64,000 bases of DNA from Blastomonas sp. AAP53 (GTDB lineage Bacteria; Pseudomonadota; Alphaproteobacteria; Sphingomonadales; Sphingomonadaceae), in the NCBI RefSeq assembly GCF_000331245.1, contig NZ_ANFZ01000014.1, positions 62,001 through 126,000 on the forward strand, written 5' to 3'. The notes under the pieces were generated by a model. That model saw nothing but the letters and a program-made list of their open reading frames with translations, had not been told where the DNA came from and ran no database searches. The number at the start of each line of letters is the position of its first letter. Positions within the stretch are counted from its first letter, which is position 1. Below are positions 49,905-57,988 of this stretch, one piece after another. Both the position numbers and the translations under genes were made by a program.

Positions 49905-50924
49905 TCAGCGCGGCCCGGTGAGCTGGGCTACCAGCAGATCGTTGGCAAGGCTGGCAACTTTGGTTGCGCCCTCCTCGTAGTTGCCCGGTTTGGCGTTGAA
50001 GGCGTATTTACGAGTTTTGCCAAAGCCGAGGCCACCAAGGCCAACCGCAGCGGCGATGCCGCCTGCGACATTCGCAGCGGCCTGAACGCCCTTTTCGCTG
50101 CCGCTGCTGGCATCGGACATCTCGATGAACTCGCCATCGACCGAAACCGACTGACCCAGCGTCAGCACCGTCTGCTTTCCATTGGCGCCGATTACCGTCA
50201 TCTTGGAATAGCCGGGCGTAACCGACAGGTTGGCGTTGACTTTCAGGCCACCGAAATTGAACGCGCCAGGGCGCTTCTGGTCAGAAAAGTCGATCAGGTA
50301 GGTTGCGGTGATGACCGGCGTGCCTGACGATCGGGCATAGTTGCCCAGGGCAACGCTGTTCTGCGCATAGGCCATGGTGTTGCCCATCTGGCCGAAGCCG
50401 CCCGATGTCGGGATATCCCCCATGATCATGATCTGGCGGGGGATGGCTGCGGGATACATATAGGTCGCCTTGCCCTTGCTTTTCTTTTCGAGCAGCAACG
50501 TCGCTTCTGCTGGTTCCGCCTTGCCCTTGCTGGCCAGTTCCTTGCTGGCGAATACGGCTGCAGGCTCGGCCACGGTGAAGCCACTGGCGGCGAGCCGCTG
50601 AACGAGATCCGCATATGCAGCATCGGTAATCTGCTGCATCATTTCAGGCGTTACGCCGACCAGGCTGCTTTTGGCCTTGGTGACGCCACCAACCGCCGCA
50701 AGCGCGCCGCCGGTCTTCTGGATCTGGTCGGTCGATTCAAAAATGAAGCCCACGTTGAAGCCGCCAATCGCCACTGTGGTCGCACCTGCAATCGCATCCT
50801 TGCCGGACACCTTGACCGCAGCGGCCTCCTTGGCATGCGCAACGCCGGGAACAAAGGTCGGCGTCAGCACCAGAGACATGCCAACAGCGGCTGAAAGAAG
50901 CCCGCGAGTGTTATATTCCTGCAT
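49905..50924 (-). CDS. Hypothetical exported protein, 339 aa
   Basis: Not recognised. A signal peptide (about residues 1-31, ending GVAHA) leads into a Gly/Ala/Lys-rich beta-type protein. It contains a conserved-looking core (YADLVQRLAASGFTVAEPAA, then VALGNYARSSGTPVITATYL, VTPGYSKMTVIGANGKQTVL) and ends in a Gly-rich segment GGIAAAVGLGGLGFG. It could be an envelope or surface protein. It is followed on the same strand by nothing before the tRNA. Codon use is similar to the neighbours, so I regard it as a real gene. Confidence 0.65.
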   Translation of the reverse strand: MQEYNTRGLLSAAVGMSLVLTPTFVPGVAHAKEAAAVKVSGKDAIAGATTVAIGGFNVGFIFESTDQIQKTGGALAAVGGVTKAKSSLVGVTPEMMQQITDAAYADLVQRLAASGFTVAEPAAVFASKELASKGKAEPAEATLLLEKKSKGKATYMYPAAIPRQIMIMGDIPTSGGFGQMGNTMAYAQNSVALGNYARSSGTPVITATYLIDFSDQKRPGAFNFGGLKVNANLSVTPGYSKMTVIGANGKQTVLTLGQSVSVDGEFIEMSDASSGSEKGVQAAANVAGGIAAAVGLGGLGFGKTRKYAFNAKPGNYEEGATKVASLANDLLVAQLTGPR

Positions 50925-50991
50925 CGATTTGTCTCCGGTTTGTTCGAAGTGAGCCTGATGGCGTCATCTTGCGATCTGTGAGGTTTTCAAA

Positions 50992-51396
50992 TTAGCCGAC
51001 GCCAATTGCCCTGCAGGCGCCTTCGATTTGCGATTGTGTGGCGCGGTCCTGCTCGATCGCCGCTCCCAAGAACCTGTTCGCCGCCACGACCAACTCGGAC
51101 TTCAGTTCCCTGTCGGTCTTTTCAGGTTTCAATACCTTGGCCTCTGCCAGCAATGCCTGCGCGGCGGCTTGGCCGACCCGCTTTATTTCCGGGTCTTTCG
51201 AGGCCAGGGACATGCCATGGACCCGGCCTGCACAGGCCATAACCTTGTCGTAACCGGCATTGCGAAAAGCCGACTGGCCCCCGGACTGCTGAGCCACCCG
51301 CGTAAGAGCTTTCAAATTCGGCGGTTGTACACCGGCAGCCAAGGGGCCGGAGTTGACTGCCAGGGCGCCGATACAAAGTATGTGGTGGAGCTTCAT
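50992..51396 (-). CDS. Hypothetical exported protein, 134 aa
   Basis: Not recognised. The start at 51396 gives MKLHHILCIGALAVNSGPLA, a signal peptide, followed by a helical mature part with two Cys (VMACAGRVHG and IEGACRAIG) likely forming a disulphide. A longer open frame reaches 51456 without a ribosome site. It lies 67 bp upstream of the 339-aa gene on the same strand, so the two may be co-transcribed; both are exported proteins of unknown function. Confidence 0.55.
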   Translation of the reverse strand: MKLHHILCIGALAVNSGPLAAGVQPPNLKALTRVAQQSGGQSAFRNAGYDKVMACAGRVHGMSLASKDPEIKRVGQAAAQALLAEAKVLKPEKTDRELKSELVVAANRFLGAAIEQDRATQSQIEGACRAIGVG

Positions 51397-52018
51397 GGTA
51401 GCAAACTGATGACACTTGCCCCGCGGAGTCAATTGTCGTCGAATTCCTAACATCATTTGTCATTCCTAGCCGCGACTGCGCCTTGCAGTGGATCAGGAAC
51501 GCTCCCCGACGGTGTCGGAGTGCAGCAGTTTGACCGATGGACGGGTGACGAGACCATATGGTCTCGGGTATCGGCCCACACCTCTTCGAAAACGTCTGAT
51601 ATCTGTGCCAAAATATCCGTTTGGGAACTCGGCGCGCTTGAAGCGTCATTGGGTGTGTTCCCATGCGCGCCATCGAGGCATTCGAGGGGGCTGCTCATGC
51701 CGAAAACGCACGTCGGCGGTTACCGCAGGCCTTTGTGAGCCCTGTCGATTTCGAACAAGAAGCTGGCCTGGCCTGAACGAGCCTGCCTGGGTGTCCACCA
51801 AGCCGGCAGCAGGCCAGACACATCTTGCGAAGATAGAGATTCCTGATATCTCAATTGCGAAGACGTTTTCCACTCAGGGATCATCGATACCCTTCGAATA
51901 CATGCGAAGCCTTTTCCAAAAAATCACAGCTTGCAATTCAATGGGTATTTTCAGGTAAGATTTTTTGACAGCTTCAGAAGTTTTGAATCTTACCGGTTAT
52001 CATATAAGATGAGATTTT
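51397..52018. other. Gene-free stretch left of the lasso cluster
   Basis: I see no gene. It holds an 18-bp perfect palindrome (51549-51566), a pair of 9-bp inverted arms GGTAAGATT/AATCTTACC (51954-51962 and 51986-51994) bracketing TTGACA at 51965-51970, and a marked fall in GC in its last 150 bases. The promoter of the B1-kinase-cyclase genes must be here; TTGACA with TCTTAC 17 bases later is one weak candidate. Confidence 0.45.
51549..51566. promoter_or_regulatory. 18-bp perfect palindrome, operator-like
   Basis: CGAGACCATATGGTCTCG is self-complementary throughout. It lies between the divergent exported-protein gene and the lasso cluster. Confidence 0.4.
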
Positions 52019-52267
52019 ATGATCAGCATGTCTAGCACCGTAGCTTTCAATTCCGACCTTATTTTTTCAGAGATGGATGGCGATTTTATTATGCTCGACG
52101 TTGCGAGCGGAAAATACTTTCACCTCGATTCCATCGGCTCTGAGATTTTCCGAGAAGTAAAAGAGCCCCGACTAGTTGCCGATTTGTGCGCGGTATTAGC
52201 GACCCGCTTCCAATCAGAGCCTGGCCAGATCCAAACGGACACCTTGCAATTCTTAACTGAAATGTAA
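52019..52267 (+). CDS. Lasso-peptide leader-binding protein B1 (PqqD-like RRE), shortened at the C terminus
   Basis: The 82-residue protein is a PqqD-like RiPP recognition element. B1 binds the precursor leader and delivers it to the B2 peptidase. The core fold is seen in DGDFIMLDVASGKYFHLDSI, then GSEIFREV and ATRFQ...DTLQFLTEM. Family members usually continue with a short G-L-V segment; here a TAA stops the frame after TEM, and the following in-frame codons would read SKGLVHISY before the next stop at 52295-52297. So the gene looks shortened by a nonsense change of about nine residues, perhaps still functional. Start: ATG 52019 or 52028. The DNA is A/T-rich. Confidence 0.82.
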   Translation: MISMSSTVAFNSDLIFSEMDGDFIMLDVASGKYFHLDSIGSEIFREVKEPRLVADLCAVLATRFQSEPGQIQTDTLQFLTEM

Positions 52268-52436
52268 TCCAAGGGACTCGTGCATATTTCATATTGAAAA
52301 TATTCACATCTATTTCAATGCAATTCGATTTTTCTTTTACGTTCTATTTTATAAAATTCCGATGTAGCTCAGTCAAAATGAACTCGATAGATCGGCGATA
52401 TCATGGAAACGGCAGTACAGAGGGTGTTTTCGTGTA

Positions 52437-53369
52437 ATGTCTGAAGCCGATTTGCCTCGATTTTTTTACTCGCTTTATGGGCTGGTAATTTGCTGCGAAC
52501 GGCCATTGGCTTTTCTGCCATCGTCGGCCGCGACCTCACCGGACATCACAATCGAATTTGCGGCTTTGGAAGACCGGCAAGACACGCCGCTGGTTGTCGC
52601 AGACAAATTCTCTGTTTTTGCGGACATGGAGGCCCGGTTCACGTCGGAGCTGGGGTTCGCAGCTGCCATTTCATCTGGCCGCCTCATAACCGTCGACGTA
52701 GCCTCTCACCTTTCCGAAGCAGGATTGCATGCGGCACTGTTCGGGCCGGCAATGGGTTGGCTGCTCTTTCAGAGAGGTCTGGTGCCGTTGCATGGCTGCG
52801 GGGTCGAAATAGCTGGGAGACTGGTGGCCATCGTCGGGCACAGCGGAGCAGGCAAGTCGACGCTTGGCCGGGCTCTCGTAGCCCGCGGACACCGGCTTGT
52901 GGGAGATGATCAATTGATCGTCGATCCAGTGACCGCCCACGTGCCCTCGGGTATGAACGCAATGCGTCTTTGGCAGGATTCAGCGCACCGCCTTGGCGAT
53001 ACAGTTTCGGAAGGAGCGCGCATCGCTTCTGGATACGACAAATATTATGTGGACCTTGGCAGCCCGTCATCGATGGATAGTTCTCCTCTGGAGCTGGTGC
53101 TCGCCCTCGGCTGCGACCCGAGTCGGGACCGCCCGCACTACGTGTCGCTCAACAGGCAGCAGGCTACTGTCATGCTCTGCACCCATGTTTATCAGCGCCA
53201 TGCGGCGTATGCGGCCGGTTACGCGCCAGCCGTGCTCGAGTGGAGCGCGCAAGTGGCCGTCAAGGTCCCCGTAATAGCGCTCGATCGACCAAACAATTTC
53301 GAGGCCCTCACCGGCATCTGCGAAGACATTGAGCGTCTGGTCGCAGGCCAGCAAAGCGCGGCGAGATGA
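52437..53369 (+). CDS. HPr-kinase-like lasso-peptide kinase
   Basis: A 310-residue protein related to HPr kinase/phosphatase C-terminal domains. The P-loop GHSGAGKST is at residues 134-142, with RLVGDDQLIV at about 153-162 in the place where HPr kinase has its second nucleotide/metal segment. In paeninodin-type clusters, a homologous kinase phosphorylates the C-terminal Ser of the lasso precursor. Both precursors here end in Ser, so the same reaction is inferred. The ATG at 52437 is the first in frame. The end overlaps the cyclase start (ATGA), showing tight coupling. It is not a sugar-catabolism HPr kinase: there is no ptsH nearby. Confidence 0.88.
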   Translation: MSEADLPRFFYSLYGLVICCERPLAFLPSSAATSPDITIEFAALEDRQDTPLVVADKFSVFADMEARFTSELGFAAAISSGRLITVDVASHLSEAGLHAALFGPAMGWLLFQRGLVPLHGCGVEIAGRLVAIVGHSGAGKSTLGRALVARGHRLVGDDQLIVDPVTAHVPSGMNAMRLWQDSAHRLGDTVSEGARIASGYDKYYVDLGSPSSMDSSPLELVLALGCDPSRDRPHYVSLNRQQATVMLCTHVYQRHAAYAAGYAPAVLEWSAQVAVKVPVIALDRPNNFEALTGICEDIERLVAGQQSAAR

Positions 53370-55291
53370 GTGCAATCTGCGGGCTATGGCTTGAAAGGGG
53401 TCATTCCGACGCCGCTCAAGGCGTAGCAGCAATGCAGGCTGCCCTGGCGATGTACGGCCGCGACCGATCTGCCCGATGGGAAGGCGAGGACGGCTCCGTT
53501 GCCATTGCCTGCCAGCTCATGCGCCTGGTGCCGGAAGATCGCTTCGATCGGCAGCCCCTGGCGGATGAAACGGGGCGCTTTCATCTTGTGGCGGATGCGC
53601 GGATCGATAACCGCACCGAGCTGGCGGCAGATCTGGCCATCGCGCCTGAACGATTGCAGAGCATGTCCGACTCCGCGCTGATCCTGGCCGCGTGGACAGC
53701 CTGGGGCGCTGCCTCCATCGAGCGGTTGTACGGTGATTTTGCCTTTGCCGTCTGGGATCTCGAACAACGGCATTTGCACCTGGCCCGCGATTTTCCCGGT
53801 GGCAGACCGCTGTTCTATGCCCGAACACCCAACGGGCTCGCCTTCGCGTCCATGGCAAAGGGTCTTCATGCCCTGCCGGACGTCGCTTACGCAGCGAACA
53901 TCACCACAGTGCGCGATCTTCTGGGCTTCGTGCCGATGAAGGGAACCGGGAGTTTTTTCGCAGGAGTCGACCGTGTCGAGCCAGGCACCCATGTCTGCTT
54001 CGCCGCAGGCGGCGAACGATCGATCAGGCGCTGGTATGTCCCGCCGCCACAATTGCCCGACACTGGCGATCCGCGGCCACAGATTGAAGCCTTTCGCGCA
54101 GTGTTTGATCGTGCAGTTGCCGATCGGTTGCGAGGGAACGCAGGCTTTGCATCGTTGTTGAGCGGCGGTCTGGATAGCACCGCCGTCACGACCTCCGCCG
54201 CGATGAAGTTGGCCGAAACGGGTCAACGGCTCACATCCTTCACCCATGCACCCCACCCGGATGCGCGCGTGCTTGAAAGGCCAGACCGCTTTGGTGACGA
54301 GAGCCAACACGCCCGCCGCGTGGCAGAGCTATATCCCAACATTGACCATGTCATTGATCATGCGCCCGGGCGGATGATTGGCGATGACCGCGATGCAAGG
54401 TTCCATTATCAAGAGTATCCGTCTCTCAATCTCTGCAACGAGGTTTGGATGACCGAACTCGCGCGGCAAGCGGGGGCGCTTGGCCGCGGAACGGTCGTCG
54501 TCACGGGCGCGTGGGGCAACATGACAATCAGCGATCATGGATTGGAGCGGCTGAACGCACTGCTTCATGGCGGCAAGCTGTTGCGCTGGCTGATCGAGGC
54601 ATTCGCTGTACTGCGCAGGGGCGCGATGACCCCGTTGGCGCTGGCCAACTGGAGCCTGCGGCCTTTCTTGCGGCGCAAGCATTTCGAAGCACTGCAGCGA
54701 CGGTTTGGCCGGCCAACAGGTCATCCGCTCAACGTTTCCCTGCTTCGCGCCGATCAGGTGTCTGAGGATCGATACGATAGCACCGGGAAAACCGCTCGTA
54801 GTCGGCGCGATCGGATCTTGGGGCTATTTTGGCAGCAGGAACTTGCTGCCCTGTCCAACAAGGGGCTGCTGGCAAGATTTGGGGTCGATTATCGGGATCC
54901 CACATCTGATCGGCGCTTGATCGATCTGTGCCTTGCCTTGCCGGACTCGCTGTTCTTGCGCCATGGCCAGCCAAAGTGGCTTTACCGCCAGGCGTTCCAC
55001 GACCGGTTGCCAACTACAGTTCTGGAGGAGCGCAGGAAGGGGTTGCAGGCAGCCGACTGGGCCAGCCGATTGGCAGTGGCGCGCGACGACCTCCTCGATG
55101 AAGCGCTGCGTGCCCAATCCAACCTGCAGGCCCAGACGTTGTTTGATCTCGACGGCCTCGAGCGCCTCGGCCGCTCTATTCCGGATCCGGACAAGGCAGC
55201 GCCATCTGATGACCTGAAGTATCGATTGCAGTTTCTGCGCACATTATCGGCCACGCATTTCCTACGCAAAGTTCAGCGCGATAACTCCTGA
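53366..55291 (+). CDS. Lasso cyclase C (asparagine-synthetase-like)
   Basis: The 641-residue enzyme forms the macrolactam: it adenylates the side chain of an Asp or Glu in the core and closes it on the new N-terminal amine. The N-terminal glutamine-hydrolase-like domain (MSAICGLWLERG...) is followed by the ATP-pyrophosphatase domain with SGGLDS at 266-271. The length fits proteobacterial lasso cyclases. It begins inside the kinase stop codon and is the last + strand gene of the cluster. The stop at 55291 faces the precursor genes across 525 bp. Confidence 0.9.
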   Translation: MSAICGLWLERGHSDAAQGVAAMQAALAMYGRDRSARWEGEDGSVAIACQLMRLVPEDRFDRQPLADETGRFHLVADARIDNRTELAADLAIAPERLQSMSDSALILAAWTAWGAASIERLYGDFAFAVWDLEQRHLHLARDFPGGRPLFYARTPNGLAFASMAKGLHALPDVAYAANITTVRDLLGFVPMKGTGSFFAGVDRVEPGTHVCFAAGGERSIRRWYVPPPQLPDTGDPRPQIEAFRAVFDRAVADRLRGNAGFASLLSGGLDSTAVTTSAAMKLAETGQRLTSFTHAPHPDARVLERPDRFGDESQHARRVAELYPNIDHVIDHAPGRMIGDDRDARFHYQEYPSLNLCNEVWMTELARQAGALGRGTVVVTGAWGNMTISDHGLERLNALLHGGKLLRWLIEAFAVLRRGAMTPLALANWSLRPFLRRKHFEALQRRFGRPTGHPLNVSLLRADQVSEDRYDSTGKTARSRRDRILGLFWQQELAALSNKGLLARFGVDYRDPTSDRRLIDLCLALPDSLFLRHGQPKWLYRQAFHDRLPTTVLEERRKGLQAADWASRLAVARDDLLDEALRAQSNLQAQTLFDLDGLERLGRSIPDPDKAAPSDDLKYRLQFLRTLSATHFLRKVQRDNS

Positions 55292-55816
55292 TTTGCGAGA
55301 CGAACAGATTAAGGACCGCAATGACGCCGCGATGATCGATCATTGGTTTTCGTCCACTTTCACCGATCAGCGGAACTGAGGGGATATGCGCAGGCGATAT
55401 TGGGCCGATCCTGTGCGCGGCCTTGTCATGGACAGTTATTGCAGCGCGAACGCTGCAAACTTCTCTCACGCGGCTTTCGTGAGGATTTTTCGTGGGAAAT
55501 CCGCTACGGTGCGCATGAAAGCAGCGCGGAACGGGCTTTGACGGAGAACTGTTCAGGCCAACTCGAACAACAGCGCATGTTCTGTAACAGCGCCATCGAT
55601 GCTGCGCTACACGGTCGCCAGATGTTTCCGGGCGTACTTCAGTTGCCTCACTTCAAGCTTGCGCTCGAAAACCCGGCCATTGGCCGCCACTTGACTGGGT
55701 GCCAAGTCGGCGTGTCGATGTCAGACGAGACCGCCATGGGGAGGCGCTGATGAGGAGCGGAACGATGCGGGAGCATTCATTGACCACCGGTCAGCCAAGC
55801 CCCCGCAATTGCGCAC
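55292..55816. other. Stretch between the lasso cyclase and the first precursor gene
   Basis: No gene is recognised. A + strand open frame 55343-55750 (135 codons) has no ribosome site and an Arg/Cys-rich composition, so I leave it uncalled. No additional WSKP-type precursor leader is found on either strand. It probably contains terminators of the two converging units. Confidence 0.4.
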
Positions 55817-55999
55817 TCAGGAAAGAAAGCCCCCGTCCACAAAATCAGTGGGGGCAGCTGACATCGTGATGCTTACGATGTCGACTTCATCCAGGGTGGG
55901 CTTGCTCCAAGTGCGACGTGCTGAATTTATTTTATCATCTGCCGACTGCACCACACCATCAGTCGATCCGCAGTTAGCTTCAAGTGCATCAATACTCAT
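55817..55999 (-). CDS. Lasso-peptide precursor A1
   Basis: A 60-residue precursor. The leader is 46 residues: after MSIDALEANCG it carries the recognition segment RRTWSKPTLDEVDI (Trp in place of the common Tyr of the YxxP motif) and ends ITM, with the Thr at position -2 that B2 peptidases need. The core is SAAPTDFVDGGFLS: Ser1 would be linked to Asp9, giving a nine-residue ring and a five-residue tail ending in Ser14. The ATG at 55999 has AGGGGA eight bases upstream and is conserved in the second copy; a GTG two codons earlier is not. It is a - strand gene with its own promoter-like sequence. Confidence 0.88.
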   Translation of the reverse strand: MSIDALEANCGSTDGVVQSADDKINSARRTWSKPTLDEVDIVSITMSAAPTDFVDGGFLS

Positions 56000-56037
56000 G
56001 AGCACGTTCCCCTGTCCTGACCATTTACTGGTCTCGA

Positions 56038-56066
56038 GAGCTACCTAGCCCACATCAATGGGTCAA
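56038..56066 (-). promoter_or_regulatory. Candidate promoter of precursor A1
   Basis: On the - strand TTGACC (56061-56066) and TAGCTC (56038-56043) are separated by exactly 17 bases. The same pair with the same spacing is kept upstream of A2, while the spacer sequence varies, which supports function. Confidence 0.55.
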
Positions 56067-56160
56067 GGTTCTTTTGTGTTTCCGGCCCCTCGGGGGGTGG
56101 CGGCTTTCTGGAGAGGATGCTGCGCCGATCCCGACCTTATGAATTGGTTCGGGGGTGACA

Positions 56161-56250
56161 ATGAAAAAGCGCTACGGCGCGGATTTCAGAGCCATCTGGC
56201 TGTTTGCATCATCTTGCCGCCCGCGTCGGCTTTGCCTGACGGCAGACTAA
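56161..56250 (+). pseudogene. Possible relic of an IS3-type transposase OrfA start, copy 1
   Basis: A 29-codon frame reads MKKRYGADFRA before losing any similarity. The start resembles the first residues of IS3/IS911-type OrfA proteins (KKRYSxDFxA). The match is only about 11 residues, so this is a weak call. It lies inside unit 1 of the precursor duplication, on the opposite strand. Confidence 0.25.
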
Positions 56251-56280
56251 CCAAGCGCCCGAAAAGTTGTCATGTTCCAA

Positions 56281-56460
56281 TCAGGAAAGAATAGTCGAAT
56301 CGGTAGTACCGGGGCCACCTGCCATTGTGACACTTGCGATGTCGACTTCGTCCAGGGCGGGCTTGCTCCAAGTGCGACGCGCTGCATTTATTTTGTCATC
56401 CGCCGACTGCACAACACCATCAGTCGATCCGCCTTTACCTTCAAGTGCATCAATACTCAT
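56281..56460 (-). CDS. Lasso-peptide precursor A2
   Basis: A 59-residue precursor, shorter than usual gene-calling limits. The leader has 46 residues, 39 identical to A1, with the same RRTWSKPALDEVDI segment and Thr-Met at positions -2 and -1 (SVTM). The core is AGGPGTTDSTILS: Ala1 to Asp8 gives an eight-residue ring and a five-residue tail ending in Ser13. ATG 56460 has AAGGGA upstream with the same spacing as A1. Ring size, tail and C-terminal Ser are predictions. It lies between A1 and the nucleotidyltransferase gene, all on the - strand. Confidence 0.87.
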   Translation of the reverse strand: MSIDALEGKGGSTDGVVQSADDKINAARRTWSKPALDEVDIASVTMAGGPGTTDSTILS

Positions 56461-56498
56461 GAGCGCGTTCCCTTATCCAAGCCATTTACATCGGTTTG

Positions 56499-56527
56499 AA
56501 GCTACCTAGTCCACTCCACGGGGTCAA
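56499..56527 (-). promoter_or_regulatory. Candidate promoter of precursor A2
   Basis: TTGACC (56522-56527) and TAGCTT (56499-56504) on the - strand, 17 bases apart, aligned with the pair upstream of A1. Confidence 0.55.
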
Positions 56528-56615
56528 GATTATTTTACATTTACAGCCGCTCAAGAGGTAGCGGCTTTCTGGAGAGGATGCGGCGCCAATCCCGACCTGA
56601 TGGATGGGTTCGGGA

Positions 56616-56732
56616 ATGAACACGACAAAAAAGCGTTACAGCACGGATTTCAGAGCCACCTGGCTGCTTGCATCACCTTGCGCCGGCGTTGTCTACGGCC
56701 CTGCGGCGAAGGCGCATCCAGCACAACTCTGA
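56616..56732 (+). pseudogene. Possible relic of an IS3-type transposase OrfA start, copy 2
   Basis: The frame reads MNTTKKRYSTDFRATWLLAS, of which the first 14 residues look like an IS3-type OrfA N terminus; the rest does not. It is the counterpart of the frame at 56161-56250 and has one more codon near its start. It overlaps nothing else but ends 15 bp before the stop of the nucleotidyltransferase gene. Confidence 0.3.
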
Positions 56733-56746
56733 CATAGGCCATGCCT

Positions 56747-57988
56747 TCACCCGGCAAGCCAGGCGCTGATCCGCGAAAGAGCCGTAGCTTCTGCCACGTT
56801 GTGCTCCGTGCGCACGTTGGCGATCAGGTCGGGAAGGCGCTGCTGGAGGAGACGGCGCCACAGCACCGGATAGCACATCACGATGGCCAGCGAATTGGGT
56901 GAGCGCGGGAACTGCTTGGCAAGCTCTGACGGCGCCGGAAAGGCCTTCGAAAGAACGAACGACAGCTTGCCCGCCAGCGTCGGCTTTGCCTGAACGCCCT
57001 CCAGGATCGCGACATCGTTTCTTGCAGCAAAGCTCCGCAACATCATGTCCGCTGCCTGATGGGCCACAGTGTCGTCAACATCCGCCAGCGGCAGCAGATC
57101 GTGCGGCTGGCCTTCCAGCGAGCCCGGCCATTGCTGTTGCAGCACCCGCAACACCAATGCCACGCCGCGGGTCACCCCCTGCTCTGCCGCATCGGCCCAC
57201 ACGGTCTTCCAATCGATGGAATGCGTTGCCAGCAGCCAGTGAAGATCCGGCAGGATCAGGGGGCCAATGTTGAATTGATGCTCGTAGACGGCATGGACGC
57301 ACAGATGCACCAGCATGTCTTCGGGCGTGGGGAACCGGATATCGTGATGGGCAACGCGGCTGGACTGCGCGCGCGCCAGGACGGCCTCGGCCCGCAATGT
57401 CCGATGCGCGTCCGAATAGCGCGTGCTTTCGGTCAATTGCACGTGCAGTTCCACCGCCGCGCGGCCATCGGGCGCGATCAGGCGCGGCAGGTGCTTTGAC
57501 CCTTCCAGATAGGCCTCGATATGCCCGGTATAATACGGATCGCGCGCAAACCCGGCTGCCTGCAGCCGCTCATAGGCGTCGATGGCCTCGGGCCTTGCCA
57601 CAAGCACATCGATATCGCGCAGCGGTCGCAGGCTGGGCTCGGGATAGGCAAACTCGGCAAGATAGGCGCCCTTCAGAAAAACATGGGCAATTCCCGCATC
57701 CTCCAGCGTCTGGTGGACGCGAACCATATCGCCCTTCGCGGCCAGCGCCCGCAGGGCCATGCTACGGCGCAGCGGCTGCAGCTGGTCGCTGAGGTCTGGC
57801 GGAACAAGCTCGAGCAGATGCGCCTGCTTGAGCGCGTAATGCAGGTAGGGAAGGAAGCGATGCTCCTGCCCCCAATCGAAAATCTGGGCCCAGTCCGCTG
57901 CAGAAAGGGCACGGACCTTTTCCGGGCTCAGTGATCCGGGGCGGCAGATGAGCGCAAGCGCAAGCGCCTTCAGTGCGGTACGTTCCAT
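56747..57988 (-). CDS. Nucleotidyltransferase-family protein of the lasso cluster
   Basis: A 413-residue protein of the uncharacterised nucleotidyltransferase type (PF14907-like). The key segment is AHVFLKGAYLAEFAYPEPSL followed by RPLRDIDVLVARPEAI, with the Asp-x-Asp metal motif; the N-terminal part is helical (LPYLHYALKQAHLLELVPPD). Such genes recur in lasso clusters with kinases, but their job is unsettled: a tailoring nucleotidyl transfer, or help with the phosphate chemistry, are both possible. Its ATG at 57988 overlaps the exporter stop by one base (TAATG), so it is coupled to it. Confidence 0.82.
   Translation of the reverse strand: MERTALKALALALICRPGSLSPEKVRALSAADWAQIFDWGQEHRFLPYLHYALKQAHLLELVPPDLSDQLQPLRRSMALRALAAKGDMVRVHQTLEDAGIAHVFLKGAYLAEFAYPEPSLRPLRDIDVLVARPEAIDAYERLQAAGFARDPYYTGHIEAYLEGSKHLPRLIAPDGRAAVELHVQLTESTRYSDAHRTLRAEAVLARAQSSRVAHHDIRFPTPEDMLVHLCVHAVYEHQFNIGPLILPDLHWLLATHSIDWKTVWADAAEQGVTRGVALVLRVLQQQWPGSLEGQPHDLLPLADVDDTVAHQAADMMLRSFAARNDVAILEGVQAKPTLAGKLSFVLSKAFPAPSELAKQFPRSPNSLAIVMCYPVLWRRLLQQRLPDLIANVRTEHNVAEATALSRISAWLAG

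Larger units (their letters stand above)
55851..56690. repeat. Tandem duplication carrying the two precursor genes (period 461 bp)
   Basis: Unit 1 (about 55851-56219) and unit 2 (about 56312-56686) align over the precursor gene, its promoter and about 200 bp upstream. Offsets are exactly 461 from the ATGs through the promoter to CGGCTTTCTGGAGAGGATG (56100 area and 56561 area), changing to 464 after a 3-bp indel. Divergence is concentrated in the core codons. Confidence 0.85.

Noticed and set aside
55343-55750. 135-codon + strand frame between the cyclase and precursor A1
   Set aside because: It has no ribosome site and no similarity that I recognise; the composition is unlike the neighbouring proteins.
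56117-56158. 13-codon mini-frames with GGAGAGG-ATG in both duplicated units (copy 2 at about 56578)
   Set aside because: They keep the same length but differ in most residues and overlap a region that is better explained as part of the duplication. Chance is not excluded.
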